NCBI GenBank assembly: GCA_023410055.1
Contig: JAEYQK010000036.1
Coordinates: 1 to 14,285 of the forward strand
DNA from: Acidobacteriota bacterium
GTDB lineage: Bacteria > Acidobacteriota > Terriglobia > Terriglobales > Acidobacteriaceae
DNA: 14,285 bases
Direction of reading: 5' to 3'
Shown piece after piece: positions 7,601-12,834 of this stretch (the stretch's first letter is position 1; every line of letters starts with the position of its first letter). Position numbers and translations under genes: made by a program. Below the pieces are notes generated by a model. It was not told the DNA's origin. It made no database searches and saw only the letters and a list, made by a program, of their open reading frames with translations.

Positions 7601-7634
7601 GGGTGCCGCACCCTTCCCCGCAGGGGAGGGTGCG
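7601..7634. repeat. 34-bp palindromic element A, intergenic copy (A2)
   Basis: The element begins GGGTGCCGCACCCTTCCCC and ends GGGGAGGGTGCG. It forms an 11-bp stem (GCACCCT-CCCC with GGGGAGGGTGC, one bulged T) and contains a smaller palindrome GGGTGC-C-GCACCC. It fills most of the 58-bp gap between the first crotonase and the aldehyde dehydrogenase gene. It differs by one base from A1 (1031-1064) and by one from A3 (12794-12827). Confidence 0.92.
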
Positions 7635-7640
7635 CCGCCA

Positions 7641-8450
7641 CTACTTCGCCTTGAACGTCGCCGGCCTCTTCTCCACGTACGCCGCCAGCCCTTCCTTCGC
7701 ATCCTCGCTCTGGAACAATATCTGCTGGTTCTCGCGCTCGACCGCCAACGCCGACTCCATCGGAATCTCCCACCCGGTCTGCACCGAACGCTTGATCCTC
7801 CCCACGGCCTTCGCAGCCTTGTTCGGAGGACAGAACTGCCGCGCATACTCCATCACGTTCTCCATGAACCCCTCGCGCTCGAAGATGTCATTCACGATCC
7901 CCATCTCCTTCGCCTCTTCGAACGAGAACGTGTTCCCCGTGATAATCAACTCGATCGCCTTCGACTTCCCCACCATCCGCGACAACCTCTGCGTACCTCC
8001 CGTCCCCGGCAGCACGCCAAGGTTGATCTCCGGCAGCCCGATCTTCCCCGCATCTTTCCTGGCGATTCGCAGATCCGCCGCCATCGCAATCTCCAAGCCG
8101 CCACCCACCGTATGCCCGTTCAACGCCGCAATCACCAGCTTCGGCGTATGCTCCAGCCTCAGCAGCGTCTCGTTCGCATGAAGACAGAAGTAGTACTTGA
8201 ACGTGGGATCAACGCTCGACAGCATCTTGATGTTCGCGCCCGCCGAGAAGAACTTATCGCCGGCGCCCGTCAGCACAATCACGTGGACATCGTTGTCCAT
8301 CCGCGCCCGCAGAATCGCGTCGTCCAACTGCAGGTTCATCTCGTACGTGTAGGTATTCGCTGGCGGATCATCCATCGTAATCACCGCCACTCCCTGGTCA
8401 TTCCTGTACCGAATCAACTGCTGCGTCGCCGTTTGCGAAATCGTCGCCAT
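7641..8450 (-). CDS. Enoyl-CoA hydratase/isomerase family protein
   Basis: A 269-aa crotonase-fold enzyme. The oxyanion hole lies in FFSAGANIKML. VGGGLE (115-120) supplies E120, and GLPEINLGVLPGTGGTQRL supplies E141 followed by the canonical PGTGGTQR helix start. This is a textbook hydratase active site, so addition of water to an enoyl-CoA is the likely reaction. The substrate cannot be read from sequence; the neighbours suggest an aromatic-derived or dicarboxylic enoyl-CoA. The C-terminus (SEDAKEGLAAYVEKRPATFK) is standard. It is the first enzyme gene after the TetR gene, separated by 108 bp that include two tandem hairpins. The start has little competition: the next methionine is inside the first strand of the fold. 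Confidence 0.93.
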   Translation of the reverse strand: MATISQTATQQLIRYRNDQGVAVITMDDPPANTYTYEMNLQLDDAILRARMDNDVHVIVLTGAGDKFFSAGANIKMLSSVDPTFKYYFCLHANETLLRLEHTPKLVIAALNGHTVGGGLEIAMAADLRIARKDAGKIGLPEINLGVLPGTGGTQRLSRMVGKSKAIELIITGNTFSFEEAKEMGIVNDIFEREGFMENVMEYARQFCPPNKAAKAVGRIKRSVQTGWEIPMESALAVERENQQILFQSEDAKEGLAAYVEKRPATFKAK

Positions 8451-8490
8451 CCCACAACTCCTTTACTGAACACTCGCAACACTCACACTC

Positions 8491-8537
8491 GTAGCGCCGC
8501 CGTCCCGGCGGCTGTCGCGAGGGCATCTTGCCCTCGC
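8491..8537. repeat. Tandem hairpin element with GTAG at its foot
   Basis: GTAG (8491-8494) precedes hairpin 1, GCCGCC (8496-8501) / GGCGGC (8507-8512). Hairpin 2 follows after four bases: GCGAGGGCA (8517-8525) / TGCCCTCGC (8529-8537) with a TCT loop. It lies between the TetR stop and the first crotonase start. GTAG beside a hairpin is the arrangement of REP elements mobilised by RAYT transposases; applying that here is inference. Confidence 0.8.
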
Positions 8538-8549
8538 ACCTCGACCACT

Positions 8550-8574
8550 TTCATTCGTTCATCCGTTCATCCGC
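8550..8574. repeat. TCATCCGY octamer array containing the TetR stop codon
   Basis: About three TCATCCGT-type units. On the transcript strand they read GGATGAAC, so the last codons of the TetR gene (R-M-N-G-stop) lie inside the array and the TGA is part of a repeat unit. Confidence 0.85.
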
Positions 8575-9194
8575 CTCACAACTGTCCTCTTCTCACTCCC
8601 CAACACCCCACTCAAGAAGATGTCGCCCATCTCCCGCGCCAAATCCGTATCCAACTGCGGCCGATACCACGTATAGATCCAGTTCATCATCCCGAACAGG
8701 CTCAGCACCGCAATCCTCGTATTCACCTTCAGCCCGCGTTCGGCCTTCAGCGCTTCCACCAACTCGCGACAGATCCTGTAGTACTTCCTCTTGATCTCGC
8801 GCACCTCGTCGCCCAGCACTCCCTTCAGGACTTCGTCTTCATGGGAAAGCACGGTCATCGCCTTCTGATTCGCCAGGAAATACTCGAGATGGTTCTCGAT
8901 CGCGATCCTGATCCGCTGCTGCGGATCACTCGCTCCCGCAAGCCTTTCCTGCAAGCGCTCCACGATCGTCGAGAACGTATGCTTCTGAATGAGGTACAGC
9001 AGCTTTTCTTTCGATTCGAAGTAGTAGTACAGACCTGCCAGTGACATCCCCGTCGCGCGGGACAAATCACGCATCGACGCGCCCTCGTATCCCTTTTCGA
9101 AGAACACGTCCGTCGCGTGCTCCAGGATATCCGCCAACCTTCGGTCAAACCGCGAATCCACTTCCAGATCTACCTGCACCTGAGTTCGCGCCAC
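8559..9194 (-). CDS. TetR/AcrR family transcriptional regulator
   Basis: A 211-aa one-domain regulator. Residues about 20-65 form the TetR DNA-binding domain: ILEHATDVFFEKGYEGASMRD, then the recognition helix region (TGMSLAGLYYYFESKEKLL). The C-terminal part is the ligand-binding helical bundle; LSLFGMMNWIYTWYRP resembles regulators of fatty-acid and acyl-CoA catabolism, which often bind an acyl-CoA. It is the first gene of the minus-strand cluster and probably controls it, but that is inference. The start is GTG, chosen because AGAGGA lies 5 bases upstream and no other start has one. A perfect-arm palindrome at 9211-9226 lies 16 bases before the start codon and could be its operator. The C-terminal residues RMNG and the stop come from an octamer repeat. 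Confidence 0.92.
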   Translation of the reverse strand: MARTQVQVDLEVDSRFDRRLADILEHATDVFFEKGYEGASMRDLSRATGMSLAGLYYYFESKEKLLYLIQKHTFSTIVERLQERLAGASDPQQRIRIAIENHLEYFLANQKAMTVLSHEDEVLKGVLGDEVREIKRKYYRICRELVEALKAERGLKVNTRIAVLSLFGMMNWIYTWYRPQLDTDLAREMGDIFLSGVLGSEKRTVVRRMNG

Positions 9195-9210
9195 AAGTTC
9201 CTCTTGTTTG

Positions 9211-9226
9211 TCGAACGTTCGTTCGA
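9211..9226. promoter_or_regulatory. Candidate TetR operator palindrome
   Basis: TCGAACG-TT-CGTTCGA has two perfect 7-bp arms around a 2-bp centre, the size and spacing typical of TetR-family operators. It lies just before the TetR ribosome site and on the ferritin side of the divergent region, so it could regulate the TetR cluster and perhaps the ferritin. I saw no second copy in the window. Confidence 0.5.
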
Positions 9227-9299
9227 ATCCTCCGGTTGGATGTCCCTCTCCCAGGACAAGTTGCCGCGCGAACTCGGCCCGCCTCTGCTGGAGTTCTTC

Positions 9300-9330
9300 A
9301 AATCACACGATCACCAAATCACTCGATTTT
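9300..9330. repeat. Degenerate GATCACC octamer array
   Basis: Three to four imperfect units (ATCACACG, ATCACCAA, ATCACTCG) lie in the divergent TetR-ferritin region about 55 bases before the ferritin start. Unlike the other arrays it is not beside a stop codon. Confidence 0.6.
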
Positions 9331-9384
9331 CTCGGACATCTACTCCTCCGCGCCGCCTATCTAAGTCCTCACAGAGGACATCCC

Positions 9385-10206
9385 ATGCCTGAATTCGTCA
9401 AAGATATCGAACAAATTCGACAGCGTGCGATCCGCAACATCGAAGACGGCGCCGTAACCAGCGCCTACCAGGTAGATAAAGACAAGACCATCGCCATCCT
9501 GAACGAAGCCTTAGCCACAGAGATCGTCTGCGTTCTGCGTTATATGCACCACTACTTCATGGCCACCGGAGTTCACGGCAAGTCCGTCGCCAGCGAATTC
9601 AAGGAACACGCCGATTCCGAGCGCGACCACGCCGACCAGATCGGGGAGCGCATCCAGCAACTCGGAGGCAAGCCCGACTTCAATCCCGGCACCCTCGTCA
9701 ACCGCTCCGTCGCCCAGTACGTCGAAGGTGAGACCCTCGGCGACATGATCCGCGAAGACCTCATAGCCGAACGCTCGGTCATCGACGTTTACAGCCAGAT
9801 GATCCGCTTCTTCGGCGACAAAGACCCCACCACTCGCCTGATGATCGAACACATCCTCAAAGACGAAGAGCAGCACGCCAGCGATCTCGTCGATCTCCTC
9901 TACATCGTCGAGCCCTCAACCGGCAAGGACCTCGGCATCGATCCCGGCACTCACGCCCTCGACATCGGCCGCGGCCAATCGCGCCCACAAACCGAGTCCC
10001 GCGACGAACCTGCCGCAGCCCAGAGTGGTCCAGGAACTGACGAAGACACCGCCCATCAACCCGGCGCCAGCGGACGTCCGACCCGCCAGCATCCTCAACA
10101 AACGGCTGAAGCCGATGTAGACGATGTAGTCGACGCAGGTGGCCAGCGAGGCTCGACCCGCGCCGTCCGCCTCACTCGCCCCAACCGCAAAAAACGCATC
10201 GCGTAG
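9385..10206 (+). CDS. Non-heme bacterioferritin-like protein with a long basic disordered tail
   Basis: Residues 1-178 are a ferritin-like four-helix bundle that should oxidise and store iron. By comparison with E. coli Bfr, the diiron ligands are E46 (ATEIVCVLRYMHH), E79 and H82 (SERDHAD), E129 (DLIAERS), and E161 and H164 (KDEEQH), so the ferroxidase site looks intact. The Bfr heme-ligand Met is replaced by Arg (R80), which suggests no heme. Residues about 179-273 are low-complexity and rich in G/P/Q/D/E, ending in RLTRPNRKKRIA. Ordinary ferritins end near residue 160-180, so the tail is an addition that could bind nucleic acid or a partner (inference). I choose the ATG at 9385 because AGAGGA (9373-9378) precedes it; the frame is open upstream to 9208 without family similarity. 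It is transcribed divergently from the TetR gene. Confidence 0.93.
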   Translation: MPEFVKDIEQIRQRAIRNIEDGAVTSAYQVDKDKTIAILNEALATEIVCVLRYMHHYFMATGVHGKSVASEFKEHADSERDHADQIGERIQQLGGKPDFNPGTLVNRSVAQYVEGETLGDMIREDLIAERSVIDVYSQMIRFFGDKDPTTRLMIEHILKDEEQHASDLVDLLYIVEPSTGKDLGIDPGTHALDIGRGQSRPQTESRDEPAAAQSGPGTDEDTAHQPGASGRPTRQHPQQTAEADVDDVVDAGGQRGSTRAVRLTRPNRKKRIA

Positions 10207-10220
10207 TTCGTCACCTCGAC

Positions 10221-10260
10221 GGTGCCCCGTTCAAGCCCTCTTCTGGCTTGAGCGGGGTGA
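10221..10260. repeat. GGTGCCCC-headed hairpin, family B copy 2
   Basis: A 40-bp element, GGTG-CCCCGTTCAAGCC, loop CTCTTCT, GGCTTGAGCGGGG-TGA. It lies 15 bp after the ferritin stop and next to the terminator at 10262-10313, so it may also help end the ferritin transcript. Confidence 0.9.
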
Positions 10261-10261
10261 A

Positions 10262-10313
10262 AACAAAAAGTACCTAGCACCCAGTCGACTTCCCAACTAG
10301 GTGCTAGGTACTG
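10262..10313 (-). terminator. Rho-independent terminator of the PEGA-domain gene
   Basis: AGTACCTAGCACC (10270-10282) pairs with GGTGCTAGGTACT (10301-10313). The stem extends inward by AGT/ACT after one mismatch, with a loop of about 10 bases. On the minus strand the stem is followed directly by TTTTTGTTTT, the expected U-tract. It lies 17 bp past the PEGA-gene stop. On the plus strand only a weak TTTTC follows, so termination there is less certain. Confidence 0.8.
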
Positions 10314-10329
10314 AGTACTGAGTACTTTT

Positions 10330-11127
10330 CTACTTTCCCTTTTTCGCCGCCGGCTTCTTAGCCACTGTTCTTTCCACGAACACGACTCTCGCCACCTGGT
10401 TCCGGGGATAACTCTTCACCTTGCCGCTCACCTTCACTGTGACCGTCGCCATCGTCACCGACGACACATCGCCCAGCACCACGCTTCCGTCACGCAGCAC
10501 CACCGTATCCTGCGTCGCCGGACTCAACTCCACGTTCACGCCCTGCGGCATCGAACCTCCCGTCACTTCGACCGGAGCACTCGCCGCTGCAAATCCCTCT
10601 TTCGTCAATTCGATCGTGTGTTTCCCCGGCAACAGCATCACTGTCTGCGGCGTATAACCCGCGTCCTGTCCATCGACCTTCAATATTGCTCCGGCCGGCT
10701 TGCTCGCGACAGCCACTTTCACCTTCACCGGTTCATCCGACGGCAGATGCTGGGGCTGCAACTCCATGCTCGCGATTGACCCCATCGCGTGTGCCGTCAC
10801 CGCCACCTTCGCTTGCTGACCAACCGCCAGATTGGTCAACTCGAAGTACCCTTCTCCGATCCGCTTCTTGTTCTTGTCCAGCAGATAGAGATAAAACGAA
10901 GCCATCGGCAGCGGCTTCTTGCCAACGTTTTCGACCGTTGCTTCTGCAGCATAATCAGTCTGCCCGGCAGTCGAATTCACCTGACGCATTCTCCCGACCG
11001 TGACCTTCACAACCGGATCCCTGCCGTCGGCAGGCCAAGTCAGCACCGTATCAGCAGCCAGCGCCGTAAGCGCACACGCCAACACAAAAAGAGAAACGAA
11101 AATAGCTTTTGATCTCATTGCCTTCAT
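10330..11127 (-). CDS. Exported PEGA-domain protein
   Basis: A 265-aa protein of unknown specific role. Residues 1-24 are an export signal (MKAMRSKAIFVSLFVLAC...ALTALA-AD). VLAC18 could alternatively be a lipobox, making it a lipoprotein. Residues about 55-130 form a beta domain with FELTNLAVGQ, resembling the conserved part of FxLYD-like domains. Residues about 138-190 are a PEGA repeat: VASKPAGAILKVDGQDAGYTPQTV, then LPGKHTIELTKEGF. Residues 205-250 are a short beta barrel-like segment (VVLRDGSVVLGDVSSV...YPRNQVARVVFVER), ending in a lysine/alanine-rich tail. PEGA proteins act at the cell surface, often in binding polysaccharide or protein; this is inference here. The ATG at 11127 is used; one at 11118 is nearly as good. 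It converges on the ferritin and has its own terminator. Confidence 0.85.
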   Translation of the reverse strand: MKAMRSKAIFVSLFVLACALTALAADTVLTWPADGRDPVVKVTVGRMRQVNSTAGQTDYAAEATVENVGKKPLPMASFYLYLLDKNKKRIGEGYFELTNLAVGQQAKVAVTAHAMGSIASMELQPQHLPSDEPVKVKVAVASKPAGAILKVDGQDAGYTPQTVMLLPGKHTIELTKEGFAAASAPVEVTGGSMPQGVNVELSPATQDTVVLRDGSVVLGDVSSVTMATVTVKVSGKVKSYPRNQVARVVFVERTVAKKPAAKKGK

Positions 11128-11487
11128 CTTGCCCTAGAGAAACAGAACGGCGCAACGAAATGTTAAGCACCATCTTTCTGGTGCCCCGTTCAAGCCCTCT
11201 TTTGGCTTGAGCGGGATGAGAAACTGAAGATGTGTCAAGCCCCGCAGCCTTCCATTCCGCTCCTAAGTTCATGAAATAGAGCCACATGCAGCATTCCGAT
11301 CCCTGTCGGTTTTCACCCCTCTACTTTGCCATAATGGAATCAGAGCACACATTGGGGAAGCATTTCGATATCGATGTCTTAACTCCCATTCATTCAAAGA
11401 CTTAGCGTCATCGGGCGGGGATATCACCGCCTTAACTCTTGCATTTTCAAGAACTTTCACTTTTGGCAACCCAGGGGGCTAGCAACT
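11128..11487. other. Gene-free region upstream of the finger protein and PEGA genes
   Basis: I see no convincing gene in this stretch. It contains family-B hairpin copy 3 (11180-11219), a small hairpin GGCGG...CCGCC near 11411-11428, and an AT-richer stretch at 11270-11470 that probably carries the promoters of the divergent genes. A CATAAT near 11330 is a possible -10 box, but no well-spaced -35 is evident. A short minus-strand open frame at 11269-11469 has no ribosome site and no recognisable product. Confidence 0.5.
11180..11219. repeat. GGTGCCCC-headed hairpin, family B copy 3
   Basis: Same 40-bp element as at 132-171 and 10221-10260, with one change (GCGGGATGA for GCGGGGTGA) that breaks the outermost pairs. 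It lies 53 bp upstream of the PEGA gene start. Confidence 0.9.
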
Positions 11488-11570
11488 GTGCCCCACGTTC
11501 CGCCGGTTGGTGCCCCGTTCAAGCCCGGTTCTGGCTTGAGCGGGTTAAGCGCGAGCGGGCTAACGTGGGG
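11488..11570. repeat. Nested palindromes: family-B hairpin inside a family-C hairpin
   Basis: The outer arms CCCCACGTT (11491-11499) and AACGTGGGG (11562-11570) are perfect 9-bp complements, 62 bp apart. Between them, 11509-11548 is a full 40-bp family-B element (GGTGCCCCGTTCAAGCC...GGCTTGAGCGGG). The uninterrupted outer element can be compared at 12246-12276, where the same arms enclose only about nine bases. The structure lies 40 bp before the finger protein start codon. Confidence 0.85.
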
Positions 11571-11610
11571 GACTTCCCCAGCTGTACAAAATCATCTTCG
11601 GAGGAACTAC

Positions 11611-12834
11611 ATGCCCGTCTTCAGACGCGATATCCGTCGCTGCAATCACATTAAGACGAACGGAACGCGCTGCGGATCCCCCGCTCTCCGCAACCACGAT
11701 TACTGCCATTACCACCGTCAGGCCTACATCGACTTCCCGCTCCGCCGCATGCCTGTCAACCCCGCTCCGATCCCCAAGATCAATCTCGGCTACATGGAAG
11801 ATCCCGACGGAATCCACTACGCCCTCACTCAGCTTGTCTACGCCGTCGTAAACGGCACCATCGACCACAAAGCCGCCAGCCTCGCCGGCTACATGCTCCA
11901 GAACATGATCACGAATTTCAAAGGCACCACCTTCCAGCGTCAGCTTGATGACGAATACAGCGCCAGCGACCTCAATTGCTATCAGATTTGGAACGAAGTC
12001 AAACGCGAGAGCGAAGAGAAACGAAAAGAAGAGCTCTACCAGAAGCGCCGCCACGAACTGGCCTCAATGCAACACCTCTGCTCCCAATGCCACAAACAGT
12101 TCGAGACCGATGAACCAAAACACCATCTCCCTGCCGACATGGCCGCCGAAGTCGCCAGCAAAGAACTCCCTTCACCGCTAAACATCAACGCCTGCGCCAC
12201 CGAACCGTCGACTGCACCGGACACTCCCGCGACGGTGCCGCTGATGGTGCCCCACGTTCGCGAAGCTAACGTGGGAACTCCTCGCCCCCTGGTTACCTTT
12301 GCGTCCCCAGCGTCCTTTGCGTTGCAATCTTCTCGATCACCAGATCACCCGATCACCAGATCGCCCGATGTCTTCATCCGTTCATCCGCTCATTCGATGG
12401 TTAGTTGCGTATGTCCGCCATCAGCCTCTCAACTTCGGCCTTCAACTCCGCCGTCAACCCCAGCAGAGGTAAACGCACCGGGCCGCCATAGTACCCATTC
12501 AGGTCCATCGCATACTTCACCCCAGGAATGCTCAAGTCACCGGCAATCCTCGACGCGGCGGCCGCAACTCTCTGTTGTTTCTCCATCGCCAGTTGCTTAT
12601 CGCCCTCTTTCCACGCCGCGTACACCTCATACATCGCCGTCGGAGCCGCATCCGCGAACGCCAGAATCGCGCCCACCGCTCCCGCCTCCAGCGACGGAGC
12701 CAGCTTCTGCGCCGCTCCCACAAGCACCTGAAACCCAACTTTCTTCTGCCGCATCTTCAGACCCGTCGCGGGTGCCGCGCCACCAGCCACTGCGGGTGCC
12801 GCACCCTTCCCCGAAGGGGAGGGTGCGTTGCTGA
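11611..12834 (+). CDS. CCCH-finger hypothetical protein with run-on C-terminus
   Basis: Residues 1-210 look like a genuine protein. C11, C21, C32 and H35 form a compact finger, C-x9-C-x10-C-x2-H (RCNHIKTNGTRCGSPALRN then DYCHYH). A helical region follows (DPDGIHYALTQLVYAVVNGTIDHKAASLAGYMLQN, about 70-104), and later a charged coiled stretch and a second CSQC pair. Short proteins with this NGxRCGSPA finger are familiar to me from Acidobacteria; their function is unknown, with zinc and nucleic-acid binding as guesses. The start is firm: GGAGG at 11600-11604. From residue about 211 the frame enters a family-C hairpin, then a CTTTGCGTCC-type repeat and octamer arrays, and after 12401 runs antisense to the aldolase gene until the stop just past repeat A3. 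The Pro/Ser/Arg-rich last ~195 residues are probably read-through after loss of the original stop. Confidence 0.72.
   Translation: MPVFRRDIRRCNHIKTNGTRCGSPALRNHDYCHYHRQAYIDFPLRRMPVNPAPIPKINLGYMEDPDGIHYALTQLVYAVVNGTIDHKAASLAGYMLQNMITNFKGTTFQRQLDDEYSASDLNCYQIWNEVKRESEEKRKEELYQKRRHELASMQHLCSQCHKQFETDEPKHHLPADMAAEVASKELPSPLNINACATEPSTAPDTPATVPLMVPHVREANVGTPRPLVTFASPASFALQSSRSPDHPITRSPDVFIRSSAHSMVSCVCPPSASQLRPSTPPSTPAEVNAPGRHSTHSGPSHTSPQECSSHRQSSTRRPQLSVVSPSPVAYRPLSTPRTPHTSPSEPHPRTPESRPPLPPPATEPASAPLPQAPETQLSSAASSDPSRVPRHQPLRVPHPSPKGRVRC
12246..12276. repeat. GGTGCCCC-headed hairpin, family C copy 2
   Basis: GGTG-CCCCACGTT, loop CGCGAAGCT, AACGTGGG-A. The arms CCCACGTT (12251-12258) and AACGTGGG (12268-12275) match. 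It is the uninterrupted form of the outer palindrome at 11488-11570 and lies in the frame of the finger protein gene. Confidence 0.85.
12290..12400. repeat. Mosaic of short repeats at the aldolase 3' end
   Basis: Three pieces follow one another. A CTTTGCGTCC-CCAGCGTCC-TTTGCGTT repeat lies at about 12297-12325. A GATCACC(A/C) octamer array of about four units lies at 12334-12370. TCATCCG-type units (12373-12395) reach to within 6 bp of the aldolase stop (12401-12403). The order octamer array then stop matches the arrays at 4754 and 6079. Confidence 0.8.

Noticed and set aside
7583..7846. 88-residue N-terminal extension of the aldehyde dehydrogenase frame
   Set aside because: It overlaps the upstream crotonase gene and repeat A2, is almost pure Arg/Ser/Gly, and has no family similarity; the ATG at 7582 has a ribosome site.
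7269..9044. 591-codon plus-strand frame opposite ALDH, crotonase and TetR
   Set aside because: It spans the antisense of three real genes and repeat elements; composition is typical of shadow frames.
1..9194. Recently transferred genomic island
   Set aside because: No integrase, tRNA, attachment site or transposase is visible, and base composition looks even; the repeats look native to the genome.
9208..9384. N-terminal extension of the ferritin
   Set aside because: It lies over the TetR operator region and octamer repeat; the ATG at 9385 has a clear ribosome site and starts the ferritin-like sequence.
11269..11469. 66-codon minus-strand frame in the gene-free region
   Set aside because: It has no ribosome site, no recognisable domain, and a probable promoter region lies over it.
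11560..12054. 164-codon minus-strand frame opposite the finger protein
   Set aside because: The plus strand has the conserved Cys/His finger and a good ribosome site; this frame has neither.
3739..12395. CRISPR array
   Set aside because: The GATCACCC and TCATCCGY tracts are plain 8-bp tandem repeats without spacers, and no cas gene is present.
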